The translations under genes were made by a program, and so were the position numbers. A DNA stretch of 64,000 nucleotides, taken from CAMTWZ01 sp041749075 (lineage in GTDB: Bacteria; Bacteroidota; Rhodothermia; Balneolales; HLUCCA01). Positions 25,279 through 33,654 of the stretch are shown here, piece by piece; position 1 is the stretch's first letter, and each line of letters begins with the position of its first letter. The stretch is taken from contig JBGTBY010000017.1 of NCBI GenBank assembly GCA_041749075.1, forward strand, positions 44,213 through 108,212, written 5' to 3'. The notes beneath the pieces are model-generated. The model did no database searches. It saw only the letters and a program-made list of their open reading frames with translations, and was not told where the DNA came from.

Positions 25279-25411
25279 TTTGTTAGTGGTTCGTTGTTCG
25301 TTGTTCATTGTGGGGCTCAGGTGCTGGTAAGCTAGCGCAAATGTAGACACATCGATTCCTAAAAGCGAAGTAATTTAGATTCACTACAACAAACCACAAA
25401 CAACAAACGAT
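25279..25411. repeat. Back-to-back AAC/CAA-repeat leaders between divergent genes
   Basis: Right after the aldo/keto reductase start, the leftward strand carries aacgaacaacgaaccac. Immediately before the kinase gene start, the rightward strand carries caacaaaccacaaacaacaa. Both are G-poor, probably unstructured 5' leaders. The middle of the gap has no visible palindrome; promoters for both genes must lie here. Confidence 0.6.
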
Positions 25412-26677
25412 TTGTCATCTTTATCCTTCATCGCGTTTCTCAAGGAAGTTCGATTTTCTTATATCGCTGGCACAAGTGTGCTCATTTTCCTGTTTATCGT
25501 CGGACTCTTCGAAATCATAGGCATGGCGTTTTTGGAGGACAGTGATCCGGAATTGATGCGATATTTGCATCTCACACGGGGTGCAGTCACCGTTACGGTT
25601 TTGCTTGGTTGGATCGCATGGACCATCTATGAATATCGGGATCGGTATTCCACTGCTCTCAGACAACATGACGACCAGTATCAGCGAATTCTTGATTCGT
25701 CGGCCGATGCGGTGCTCATCACCGATGCGAACTTCCAAGTCCGCTATATCAACACGTCGGCCTTGGTGATGCTGGATCGCACAACGGAAACGACCTTGAA
25801 TGAGGACGCATCCCTTTTCATTCCGTTTTCGGATGTGGATCCGACCTCGGAAAAAGCCGAATTGGAATGGATCACGGCCTCAGGCCGCACGCAGATTCTG
25901 AATGCCACGGTTACGGTGCTGCGGGATCCATCCGGCGAAGTCGATTCTCGGTTGGTGGTGATTCGCGACATCACGGAGCGGGCGATGAAACTGGCTCAGA
26001 TGGAGCGATCGGAGCGGTTGGCCAGCCTCGGACACATGGCTGCCGGCGTGGCGCACGAGATCGGAAATCCACTGACCGCGATTTCATCCATGGTTCAACT
26101 GCTACAACGGCGATCCAAAGATGAGGATGAGAAAGAACAACTGGCTCAGATTCGAACCAATATCGGACGAATCACTCAGATTGTTCGGGATCTGGTCGAT
26201 TTCTCGCGTCCGAAGCCCGTCGAAGTGAAACCGGTGTTCATGAATGTTCTTGTGGCTGAAGTGGTCGGCTTGCTGAAGCATGACGCCCGATGCCGGAATG
26301 TGAGGTTCGATATGACTTCGATTAACGAGGTTCCCGCTGTGAACGCCATTCCGGATAAGCTCTTCCAAGTGCTAGTGAATCTGATTCTCAATGCGGTGGA
26401 TGCCTCAATCGACGTGAGCGTACCCACCATCACGATTACTGTGAAACAGGAGGATGCGACCATTGACTTGTGCGTCCGAGACAATGGAAAAGGCATTCCG
26501 GATGATTTGCACACCCGCATATTCGAACCCTTTTTCACCACAAAAGATGTAGGTAAGGGAACCGGACTCGGCCTGTCCGTCTCCCATCACATCATTCAAC
26601 AATTCGGTGGAACGTTGCATCTCACATCCTCGCCGGGAGACACGGAGTTTCGGATTTCCCTACCTTTACCGGAATGA
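25412..26677 (+). CDS. NtrB-type PAS sensor histidine kinase (TTG start)
   Basis: 421 residues. Two membrane helices (IAGTSVLIFLFIVGLFEIIG and VTVTVLLGWIAWTIY) precede a PAS domain (ILDSSADAVLITDANFQVRY). HisKA follows with the H box MAAGVAHEIGNPLTAISSMV, typical of NtrB/AtoS kinases, then HATPase_c with NLILNAVDAS, VRDNGKGIPDD and GTGLGLSVSHHI. The start is a TTG, supported by the caa/aac leader just upstream. It overlaps the NtrC-like gene by four bases and is its obvious partner. Confidence 0.92.
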   Translation: MSSLSFIAFLKEVRFSYIAGTSVLIFLFIVGLFEIIGMAFLEDSDPELMRYLHLTRGAVTVTVLLGWIAWTIYEYRDRYSTALRQHDDQYQRILDSSADAVLITDANFQVRYINTSALVMLDRTTETTLNEDASLFIPFSDVDPTSEKAELEWITASGRTQILNATVTVLRDPSGEVDSRLVVIRDITERAMKLAQMERSERLASLGHMAAGVAHEIGNPLTAISSMVQLLQRRSKDEDEKEQLAQIRTNIGRITQIVRDLVDFSRPKPVEVKPVFMNVLVAEVVGLLKHDARCRNVRFDMTSINEVPAVNAIPDKLFQVLVNLILNAVDASIDVSVPTITITVKQEDATIDLCVRDNGKGIPDDLHTRIFEPFFTTKDVGKGTGLGLSVSHHIIQQFGGTLHLTSSPGDTEFRISLPLPE

Positions 26678-28035
26678 GTGCCAGAATCCTGATAGTTGAT
26701 GATGAATCGGACATCCGAAAAACCCTTGCGACGTTTCTCAAAGAGGAAGGATATCAGTGTCAATCGGCTGAAAATGGCGAAAAAGCCCTCGAATTGGTGA
26801 GGGAAGGGGGTATCGACATGGTATTGACGGATGTGCGCATGCCGTTGATGGATGGTGTGGAACTGATGAAGCAAGTGCACCAATCATCGCCCGAAACAAT
26901 GGTCATCCTGATGACGGCGTTTGCCAGTGTGGATACCGCCATAGCGGCGCTACGTTCGGGCGCGGCGGATTATTTCCTCAAGCCTTTGGACTTGGATGAG
27001 ATGTCGGTGCGCATCAAATCTCTCATCCAAAGGCAAGAGCTGATTCGTGAAAACCGCTACCTGCGCGAAGTGATCGACAAATCCTTCAATTTCAATTTCA
27101 TCATCGGCGAAAGCGCGGCGATGAAGCAGATTTACAAGATGATCGACAAGGTTGGACCGAGTCGGTCGACGGTTCTCATCACGGGTCCGTCGGGAAGTGG
27201 TAAAGAACTCATCGCACGGGCCTTGCATCAGCGAAGCGACCGTAAAACCAAGCCCTTCATCGCGATCAATTGCGGATCCATCCCAGAACCCTTGTTTGAA
27301 TCGGAGCTTTTTGGACATAAGAAGGGTTCGTTCACGGGCGCCATCAGCGATCGCGACGGTTATTTCGTACTGGCCAATGGTGGAACCTTGTTTTTGGATG
27401 AAATCGGGGAATTGCCACTTTCCATGCAAGTGAAATTGCTTCGTGTGCTGCAAGATAGCGAGGTGAAGCCGGTCGGAGCATCCCAAAGCTATCGGGTGGA
27501 TGTGCGGATCGTGGCGGCAACGAACCGCGATTTGGAAGCGGATGTGGTGGATGGCCGCTTCAGAGAAGATTTGTTCTATCGCTTGAACATCATCCGTATC
27601 GAAATGCCGACGCTACGAGAGCGCATCGGCGACATCCCGCTGCTATGTCAGTATTTTTTGGAACGGTTCAATCTTGAATTTCGAAAAGCGGTGAAGGGAA
27701 TCAGCTCCGACGCCATGAGCCTCATCCTTCAACATCCTTGGAAAGGTCAGGTAAGGGAATTGGAAAACGTGCTTGAACGGGCCATCCTGCTGTCGGAAGG
27801 GGAATACATTCGTCCGGAAGATCTTCCGTTTTCAGCCGTGGGCAAGATCGGCGATGGGATAGATGCGGATGCGAACGCGCCGCTCAGCAATGCGGTCTCG
27901 ACCTTCGAAAAGCAACACATCCAGCACATGTTGAATAAATTCAATGGAAATCGGACGGATACCGCTCGTGCGCTATCGATCGATGCGTCGACGTTATACC
28001 GCAAAATGGAAAAGTATCAGTTGCTCGACAGCTGA
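26674..28035 (+). CDS. NtrC-family sigma-54 response regulator
   Basis: 453 residues. Receiver domain (1-120; LIVDDESDIRKTL, MVLTDVRMPLMDGVEL, FLKPLDLDEM). AAA+ sigma-54 activator domain (~140-370; Walker A GPSGSGKELIA, sigma-54 contact loop KKGSFTGAISDRDG, Walker B GGTLFLDEIGELP). C-terminal Fis-type helix-turn-helix (NRTDTARALSIDASTLYRKM). It is activated by the overlapping kinase upstream. Three sigma-54-like promoters lie within about 2 kb downstream, giving a plausible local regulon. Its 3' end overlaps the convergent YceI gene by 19 bases. Confidence 0.95.
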   Translation: MSARILIVDDESDIRKTLATFLKEEGYQCQSAENGEKALELVREGGIDMVLTDVRMPLMDGVELMKQVHQSSPETMVILMTAFASVDTAIAALRSGAADYFLKPLDLDEMSVRIKSLIQRQELIRENRYLREVIDKSFNFNFIIGESAAMKQIYKMIDKVGPSRSTVLITGPSGSGKELIARALHQRSDRKTKPFIAINCGSIPEPLFESELFGHKKGSFTGAISDRDGYFVLANGGTLFLDEIGELPLSMQVKLLRVLQDSEVKPVGASQSYRVDVRIVAATNRDLEADVVDGRFREDLFYRLNIIRIEMPTLRERIGDIPLLCQYFLERFNLEFRKAVKGISSDAMSLILQHPWKGQVRELENVLERAILLSEGEYIRPEDLPFSAVGKIGDGIDADANAPLSNAVSTFEKQHIQHMLNKFNGNRTDTARALSIDASTLYRKMEKYQLLDS

Positions 28036-28613
28036 TTGCGGTCGGCACGGAAATAGACATCGAAATGGATGTCGAGGTGCTTGTTCACTTTGATCAAGCC
28101 CATCATGGGAGAGGGTGGCGTAATGTCGAAATCCGTCATGTCCAATTCATGCACACCTGTGATACGCATGCCTTTGCGCTGATCCGGATGTCCCAACAAT
28201 CGGATCGTCACGTCTTTGGTGACTCCTGCGACCGTTAATTTCCCTTTGGTCTCCACCCAATGACCCAGTCCTTTCTCGCCCATCAGGCGATAGGAATCCA
28301 ACGAGTAGGTGATGGATGGATATCGGTTGGATTTGAGCGCTTTCCGCATGTCGCGATTGATTCCATCCAACCCGCAATCGATCGTTTGGATCGGGATGGT
28401 AACATTCAGAACCAGGTTTTCATGTCCCACCCGCGCCAAGTGGACCGATCCGGTCACGTCCAGCTTTTCGGCGGTGCATGAAAAGCCGACGGGTCCCGCC
28501 GAACCCTGAAGCCATACTTTCGAATCCGGTTCCAATAAAATGGGAAGATCCTGCGCCTGAACGTAGGATCCTCCCATGCCGAACAACACCAACAACCAAG
28601 TTTTAGCGGACAT
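28017..28613 (-). CDS. YceI-family protein, second of pair
   Basis: 198 residues from the ATG at 28613, with signal peptide MSAKTWLLVLFGMGGSYVQA. It has the YceI lipocalin-like pattern: SVHLARVGHENLVLNVTIPI, GLDGINRDMRKALKSNRYPS, LTVAGVTKDVTIRLLG and TDFDITPPSPMMGLIKVN. YceI proteins bind polyprenyl-type lipids in the periplasm. The start overlaps the stop of the paralogue upstream by eleven bases, so they are coupled. Confidence 0.87.
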   Translation of the reverse strand: MSAKTWLLVLFGMGGSYVQAQDLPILLEPDSKVWLQGSAGPVGFSCTAEKLDVTGSVHLARVGHENLVLNVTIPIQTIDCGLDGINRDMRKALKSNRYPSITYSLDSYRLMGEKGLGHWVETKGKLTVAGVTKDVTIRLLGHPDQRKGMRITGVHELDMTDFDITPPSPMMGLIKVNKHLDIHFDVYFRADRNQLSSN

Positions 28614-29142
28614 TGGATTTAAGGTCGAAACGAAGTGTGATCTCGTTGCCGGCTTTGATGGCACCGAACATGGCCGTTGGAGGCGATACGCGGAAATCGG
28701 ACATTTTCAGATCCACTTTTCCAGTATAACTGACCACGTTGCCTTGCGTGGTGCGAACCACAGAGACAGGCACCGTGCGTTTCACACCGGCGATAGTCAC
28801 GTCAGCGGATGCCGAGCCATAACCTTCCGTGAAGGTCACATTCTTAGCGAAAATGGTGATCGTCGGATGGCTTTTGTGTTTCAGCGCTTCAAAGACTTTG
28901 TCGTCCATGCCGCCTTTCCCACTTTTCATGGAGCTGACGGGAACGACGAACCGAAGAGAATCCACTACCTCGCCTTTGAGGAACAGTCGGCCATTCACCT
29001 TTTCCACGTCAAGCGTCCAGTCGTGAACGGTGGATGTGCCATCGACCCACATGCGGGAATCCGGATTGAGGGAGACCGACTGGGCGATGATCGCATTAGA
29101 GGAAAAGAAGACAAGCGATAGAATGAGAAGAAGGGATTTCAT
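28603..29142 (-). CDS. YceI-family protein, first of pair
   Basis: 179 residues, with signal peptide MKSLLLILSLVFFSSNAIIA. It shares the YceI frame with its neighbour: WTLDVEKVNGRLFLKGEVVD, GKGGMDDKVFEALKHKSHPT, VTIAGVKRTVPVSVV and DFRVSPPTAMFGAIKAGNEI. A sigma-54-like element lies about 40 bases upstream, suggesting control by the neighbouring NtrC-like regulator. Confidence 0.88.
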   Translation of the reverse strand: MKSLLLILSLVFFSSNAIIAQSVSLNPDSRMWVDGTSTVHDWTLDVEKVNGRLFLKGEVVDSLRFVVPVSSMKSGKGGMDDKVFEALKHKSHPTITIFAKNVTFTEGYGSASADVTIAGVKRTVPVSVVRTTQGNVVSYTGKVDLKMSDFRVSPPTAMFGAIKAGNEITLRFDLKSNVR

Positions 29143-29179
29143 AGTAGTTGGGTTTGATTGTGTTGATAACGAACATCAT

Positions 29180-29195
29180 CCAACAATCATGCCAA
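29180..29195 (-). promoter_or_regulatory. Sigma-54-like promoter of the YceI pair
   Basis: On the leftward strand ttggcatgattgttgg gives a -24 box TGGCAT and a -12 box TTGG with exact 12-base spacing. The consensus is TGGCAC-N5-TTGC. The YceI start is 37 bases downstream. Confidence 0.5.
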
Positions 29196-29207
29196 AGGGG
29201 GAATATG

Positions 29208-29335
29208 CACAGGAGGACAAGAGGACAGGAGGTTCATGTGGGGGTCATTGCGAAATTGCAACATAGAATGGTATGGATCAATGCAGTTCTGCACGAATTC
29301 CACTCGATATCCTCCCGTACTCCCATCCTCCTGTG
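29208..29335. repeat. Paired inverted words in the 300-base YceI/receiver gap
   Basis: cacaggagga at 29208-29217 is exactly complementary to tcctcctgtg at 29326-29335. Both ends continue as imperfect aggac/ggagg or cctcc words. No coding signal is visible between them. Apart from two sigma-54-like sites the gap 29143-29449 holds nothing else I recognise. Confidence 0.55.
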
Positions 29336-29356
29336 AATAATCCGCCGTTTTCACTC

Positions 29357-29372
29357 TTGGCACGGCGTTTGG
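29357..29372 (+). promoter_or_regulatory. Sigma-54-like promoter of the receiver gene
   Basis: ttggcacggcgtttgg has a perfect -24 TTGGCACG and a -12 TTGG at the correct spacing. The receiver gene starts 78 bases downstream. Confidence 0.65.
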
Positions 29373-29449
29373 ATATGGCAGTCCATTGATTGTATAGACA
29401 CATAGACGTTGAACACCGACTGCCCGTCTCTGACCGGATCGGCAGCCTT

Positions 29450-29836
29450 ATGAAACCACTCAGAATCCTCTTGATCGAGCCTGACCCGGATATTTGCGGC
29501 AGCGTCTACACGATGTTGCATGAGGATGGGTACATCGTGGCGACCTCACGAGACATACAGATCCTCCAACACCTGGACACCTTCATTCATGTGGACCTTA
29601 TTCTGGTGGATCTAGATTCCGAGATCAAACACATCCCAACGATCCAAGCCCTTGCGGCGAGCGGCTCTCCTTATGCCGGACGAATCTTGCCTATCATCTG
29701 CTATTGTGTGGATGACCATGCGAAACGGATGTCGGATGCTGGTTTAGGCCAGGCCTTGATCAAGCCGTTCGACATGGACGAGCTGAAATCCCGAATCGCA
29801 TCGATGATGTCGACCGACCTTCGGAGGAGTGTGTGA
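29450..29836 (+). CDS. Divergent single-domain response regulator
   Basis: 128 residues from the ATG at 29450: MKPLRILLIEPDPDICGSVY, LILVDLDSEIKHIP, ILPIICYCVDDH and GQALIKPFDMDELKSRI. The phosphoacceptor position falls in LVDLDSE, and the Lys-Pro of the receiver fold is present, but several consensus positions differ. No output domain. It stands alone behind a sigma-54-like promoter, between the YceI pair and the porin. Confidence 0.82.
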   Translation: MKPLRILLIEPDPDICGSVYTMLHEDGYIVATSRDIQILQHLDTFIHVDLILVDLDSEIKHIPTIQALAASGSPYAGRILPIICYCVDDHAKRMSDAGLGQALIKPFDMDELKSRIASMMSTDLRRSV

Positions 29837-29975
29837 TGCGTCTTGCGACAATGCAATCCGACCTGATCTTGCCATCATGCAATCTCGCACGATGCACCTC
29901 TCGATTCGAACGGAAACATCCAGCCACATCCGAAAAAAACGCTTATTTGGGCATCCAGGATAAGGTTTACAAAGT

Positions 29976-29991
29976 TTGGCACGACTATTGA
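29976..29991 (+). promoter_or_regulatory. Sigma-54-like promoter of the porin gene
   Basis: ttggcacgactattga has a perfect -24 TTGGCACG and -12 TTGA with the exact spacing between -24 and -12. The porin start is 62 bases downstream. Confidence 0.65.
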
Positions 29992-30052
29992 ATGGAATCT
30001 TATCAAACGAACAACCCACTATAATCCCCTAACCAACCATACCAGAAATCAA

Positions 30053-31363
30053 ATGAAAATCACTTTCAAACTCAATATGGCGCTAGCCGCCACTCTTATC
30101 CTCGGGGTAGCCGCCGGCTTGAACGCTCAGGTCGTTTCTGATCTTCAGAACTACCGCTCGCAAGGCAAAGACGGAATCAACGTATTCGAAACAAAGAAAA
30201 CCGTTGAGCCCGCTTTTGAAGGTCTGAAAATCCGTATTGGCGCATCCAATACGCTTCAGTTCCAAGCCATCGATCAAGAGAACGCGACCGGAGCGGCTCC
30301 GATGTTCAAACTCGGACCCAACTTCAATTTGGCCACATCCAACTTGGATTTGGACGTTCAACTGGCACGCGGTGTACGGATGCACCTTCGCACCTACCTG
30401 TCTTCACGTCACCACCCAGAGCCTTACGTGAAAGGTGGATACATGCAGATCGACCGCCTGGACTTCATCCAAGATGGTTTCATGGATGGTTTGATGGATC
30501 ATGTAACGATCAAAGTCGGTCACATGCAAATCAACTACGGCGACAACCATTTCCGCCGCTCCGACAACGGTCAAGCCATGTTCAACCCCTTCGTAGGCAA
30601 CTACATCATGGATTCGTTCACCACGGAAGTGGGTGGAGAAGTGTACTACCAGAATTCCGGATTCTTGGCCATGGCCGGTGTCACCAACGGTAAACTCAAC
30701 CAAAGCACACGTTTGGCCGCCGCTCCTGGAGCCATCAACACTAAGATCTCCTTGGTCGGTAAAGTGGGCTACGACAGCCAACTCAACGAAGACCTTCGAG
30801 TGCGTGTCACCGGCTCCGTCTACCACACTGGCCAAACCGCAAGCGCATACTTGTACTCTGGCGACCGTGCCGGATCCCGCTACTACAATGTGATCACCAA
30901 CAGTGCCACCGAGTTCAGATCTCCCCGCTTCAACCCTGGCTTCAATAACGAGTTGACCGCCATCATGATCAACCCCTTCGTGAAATTCCAAGGTCTTGAG
31001 ATCTACGGTGTGCTTGAAACCGTATCTGGAAAAGTAACAGCTGAAAACGAACGCCGCACGGTCAACCAAATGGGAGGCGAAGTACTCTACCGCTTGGGTG
31101 CCAACGAGAACTTCTACGTGGGCGGCCGCTACAACATGGTGGATGGTCAAATCAACTTAGGACAAGACCCGATCACCGGTGCAGACAGACGCCAAGATGT
31201 GAGCATCTCCCGCATGAACATCGGTGGCGGTTGGTTCCTGACCAACAACATCCTGGCCAAAGCGGAATACGTGACACAATCGTACTCCGACTTCCCAACA
31301 GCGACCATCTTCGACGGTGCTAAATTTAGCGGATTCATGCTCGAAGCGGTCATCAGCTTCTGA
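30053..31363 (+). CDS. Outer-membrane porin (beta-barrel)
   Basis: 436 residues. Signal peptide MKITFKLNMALAATLILGVA ending at GLNA-Q. The rest is alternating amphipathic strands with repeated aromatic belts: LKIRIGASNTLQFQAID, LDLDVQLARGVRMHLRTYL, VTIKVGHMQINYGDNHFRRS, and a last strand KFSGFMLEAVISF ending in Phe, the usual assembly signal. The RSDNG region resembles Bacteroidota porin/phosphate-selective porin-like families. Codon choice is strongly C-ending, unlike most neighbours, suggesting high expression. It has a sigma-54-like promoter upstream and a strong terminator downstream. Confidence 0.87.
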   Translation: MKITFKLNMALAATLILGVAAGLNAQVVSDLQNYRSQGKDGINVFETKKTVEPAFEGLKIRIGASNTLQFQAIDQENATGAAPMFKLGPNFNLATSNLDLDVQLARGVRMHLRTYLSSRHHPEPYVKGGYMQIDRLDFIQDGFMDGLMDHVTIKVGHMQINYGDNHFRRSDNGQAMFNPFVGNYIMDSFTTEVGGEVYYQNSGFLAMAGVTNGKLNQSTRLAAAPGAINTKISLVGKVGYDSQLNEDLRVRVTGSVYHTGQTASAYLYSGDRAGSRYYNVITNSATEFRSPRFNPGFNNELTAIMINPFVKFQGLEIYGVLETVSGKVTAENERRTVNQMGGEVLYRLGANENFYVGGRYNMVDGQINLGQDPITGADRRQDVSISRMNIGGGWFLTNNILAKAEYVTQSYSDFPTATIFDGAKFSGFMLEAVISF

Positions 31364-31388
31364 TCCGCCTCTGATTCAGAACACTCTG

Positions 31389-31424
31389 AAAAAAGCCCCG
31401 GTCATTGCGACTGGGGCTTTTTTT
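31389..31424. terminator. Bidirectional rho-independent terminator
   Basis: aaaagcccc and ggggctttt pair around a 13-base middle in which gtc and gac also pair, followed by a T run to the right and A run on the other strand. It terminates the porin transcript and overlaps the last codons of the convergent DUF1275 gene. Confidence 0.88.
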
Positions 31425-32103
31425 GTTGCCTCCAGGCGTAGTAGATCGATCCGGAGATCAGGCAAACAACGGATGGGAACAGTAACGCACTCATCCCCAT
31501 CCACCCGAATAAGAGGTTTCCGGCAATTCCACCTATTAAAAAACCAAGTAGGATGAGAATCAGCAAAGCGATCTTCCAAGGTTTCAGGTCGTCGTAGCGA
31601 ATCCATTGGCCGAGCATCATGCCAATATCGGTCACGATGCCGGTCACATGCGTGGTTCGGATCACAAGGCCGTAATAACTGCTGGCCATCGCGTTCTGCA
31701 AGCCGCAAGCCAACGCGGTGAGAGCCACGCCCCAGAAGTTTCCCGATACAAGAAGGATGGTGGACAGCATCAGAATCAATCCTTCCATGATGATCACCAC
31801 ACCATAGCGTCGGCCTGGTTTCAACTGCCGACCACCGATGATCATGCCCGATAGGATGGCGCCGGACAAGAAGCCTGCAACGATGCTTAAAATCACGTTC
31901 AGGTCGGACATGTTTCCCGTTCCGATGTCCATGCTAATGCGAGAAATCGCACCCGACATATGGCTCACCGGAACCGTGAAGAACTCCAAAAGCGACACAT
32001 TCACGAATCCGGCGATCGAAGACAGCATCACTGCACCGGTAAACACCCATTTCCGCTCGGAAGCGACCAAATCATCTTCGAGCTGGTGATCGGAATAGGG
32101 CAT
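31402..32103 (-). CDS. YoaK/DUF1275-family membrane protein
   Basis: 233 residues from the ATG at 32103 (an in-frame extension to 32169 has no family resemblance). About six membrane helices. Characteristic stretches are WVFTGAVMLSSIAGFVNVSL, MSGAISRISMDIGTGNMSDL, and CGLQNAMASSYYGLVIRTTH followed by VTGIVTDIGMMLG. This is the DUF1275 core. Function unknown. The 3' end shares a terminator with the convergent porin gene. Confidence 0.88.
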   Translation of the reverse strand: MPYSDHQLEDDLVASERKWVFTGAVMLSSIAGFVNVSLLEFFTVPVSHMSGAISRISMDIGTGNMSDLNVILSIVAGFLSGAILSGMIIGGRQLKPGRRYGVVIIMEGLILMLSTILLVSGNFWGVALTALACGLQNAMASSYYGLVIRTTHVTGIVTDIGMMLGQWIRYDDLKPWKIALLILILLGFLIGGIAGNLLFGWMGMSALLFPSVVCLISGSIYYAWRQQKKPQSQ

Positions 32104-32185
32104 GGTGGAAGGTATTGAAAAGAAGGTTGTCCGTTTTCGGTTTTCAGTTCGCATGGCACAGGATGTCAAATTCCTATCTTTAAAA

Positions 32186-33424
32186 ATGAAACCTTATATC
32201 CTTTTCAGCATCCTATTGTTTTGTCTTCGGACTGCTTCCGCTCAACTACCACTGATCGAGCTTTACACCGACCTCCATCGACATCCCGAATTGTCCATGC
32301 AAGAAGAGCGAACGGCCTCCATCATGGCGAGGGAGCTTCGTGCGGCTGGCTTCACGGTGACCGAACGCGTGGGCGCGCACAATGTGGTAGGCGTGCTTAA
32401 GAATGGCGACGGTCCGACAGTGATGATTCGTACCGATATGGACGCCCTTCCCCTTGAAGAAAAAACAGGTCTTACCTATGCCAGTTTGAACAAAGGCGTG
32501 ATGCATGCCTGTGGACATGATGTTCACATGTCGGTGTTCATTGGGGCCGCACGATATTTTGCTTCGCATCGTGAGGATTGGAAGGGAACACTGGTGTTCC
32601 TGGCCCAATCCGCCGAAGAAACCGGTTTCGGTGCCGATCTGGCACTAAAAAACGGATTGTATGAACGGTTCCCGCTTCCAGATGCGGTATTGGGAGTTCA
32701 TATGAATGGATTTTTGCCTGCGGGTTCTGTGGGATACAAAGAAGGCGCATTCATGGCGAGTGTGGACATGATGGACATCACCGTGTTCGGAGTTGGCGGA
32801 CATGGAGCCGCCCCTCATCAGTCCATAGACCCTATCGTGCTGAGTGCGCAAATGATCATGGCGTTTCAGACGGTGGTGAGCCGTGAGACGAATCCGCTTG
32901 AGCCGGCGGTGCTAACCGTGGGATCCATTCATGGTGGAACCGTGCACAACATCATTCCGGATGAAGTTCGGATGCAGCTCACACTGCGTTCCTACTCGGA
33001 TGACGTTCGGCTCAATACCCGGGCGTCCATCAAACGAATCGCCGAAAACATGGCACGGGCGGCAGGATTGCCCGAAGACAAGATGCCCGTTTTCTCACTT
33101 CGTGAACCACAGATTCCAGCCACATTGAATGATGTGGAGCTGACGAGAGATGTAGTGGGTCGCTTCAACACCCGATTCGGGGAAGCGAATGTCGTGGAGA
33201 TGCCGCCTTATATGGTAGGAGAGGATTTCAGCTTCTTCAGTCGCACCGATCACAAGATCCCGGCGACCATGTTCTGGCTCGGAGCCGCAGATCCGAGTGT
33301 GAAACCCGAAGATCGTGTCGGCCTTCACTCACCGTTCTTCGCGCCGAAAGCCGATCTCGCCATCGAAACCGGGGTTAAGGCGATGGTGGAAGCGGTGATG
33401 GGGACGTTGGTTGTTGGTCGTTAG
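32186..33424 (+). CDS. Exported M20-family metal amidohydrolase
   Basis: 412 residues from the ATG at 32186, where the signal peptide MKPYILFSILLFCLRTASAQ begins. This is the M20D (hippurate hydrolase/IAA-amino acid hydrolase-like) core: DLHRHPELSMQEERTA, IRTDMDALPLEEKTG, MHACGHDVHMSVFIGAA, LAQSAEETGFGA with the catalytic Glu pair, HGAAPHQSIDP and EMPPYMVGEDFSFF. It removes acyl groups from amino-acid or peptide substrates. It is divergent from DUF1275. The last residues (LVVGR) are encoded inside a gtt-rich repeat that starts at 33405, so the C-terminus appears to have been overwritten. Confidence 0.92.
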   Translation: MKPYILFSILLFCLRTASAQLPLIELYTDLHRHPELSMQEERTASIMARELRAAGFTVTERVGAHNVVGVLKNGDGPTVMIRTDMDALPLEEKTGLTYASLNKGVMHACGHDVHMSVFIGAARYFASHREDWKGTLVFLAQSAEETGFGADLALKNGLYERFPLPDAVLGVHMNGFLPAGSVGYKEGAFMASVDMMDITVFGVGGHGAAPHQSIDPIVLSAQMIMAFQTVVSRETNPLEPAVLTVGSIHGGTVHNIIPDEVRMQLTLRSYSDDVRLNTRASIKRIAENMARAAGLPEDKMPVFSLREPQIPATLNDVELTRDVVGRFNTRFGEANVVEMPPYMVGEDFSFFSRTDHKIPATMFWLGAADPSVKPEDRVGLHSPFFAPKADLAIETGVKAMVEAVMGTLVVGR

Positions 33425-33500
33425 TTGTTTGTTGTTTTCGGGAAAGTCCCATTATCGTGAGTCTTCACCACTAACAACCAACCACAAACAACTAACTACT
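33405..33500. repeat. Paired GTT/AAC simple repeats
   Basis: gttggttgttggtcgttag at the end of the M20 gene and ccactaacaaccaaccac about 45 bases further are approximate reverse complements. Together they can form a long imperfect stem, possibly a terminator for both flanking genes. Confidence 0.7.
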
Positions 33501-33651
33501 TAAAAAACACATAATAAAGCACATAGAACCATGAAAACAATCCATGGATAATGGCCCAAAGGACGGATCCATTCTGACTCCAGGAGATGACCATGGCCAA
33601 TGCGCTTCCGAAACTGATACCAGCCGTAACGGCGTTATTTTGTGCTGACAT
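33496..33651 (-). CDS. Small conserved-type membrane protein, 51 residues
   Basis: Starts MSAQNNAVTAGISFGSALAM, continues VISWSQNGSVLWAIIHGLFS and ends WFYVLYYVFFK. It is one or two hydrophobic helices with Gly/Ser spacing. I believe similar short proteins (GISFGSALAMVIS...HGL..W.YV) occur in diverse bacteria, though I cannot check. The start follows an aac/caa leader on the leftward strand very like the rdgB leader. No function known. It sits alone between repeat blocks, and its stop touches the downstream repeat. Confidence 0.75.
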   Translation of the reverse strand: MSAQNNAVTAGISFGSALAMVISWSQNGSVLWAIIHGLFSWFYVLYYVFFK

Positions 33652-33654
33652 ATT

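Noticed and set aside
32145..32170. Sigma-54 promoter before the M20 hydrolase
   Set aside because: TGGCAC is present, but the -12 position reads GTCA without the required G at the right spacing.
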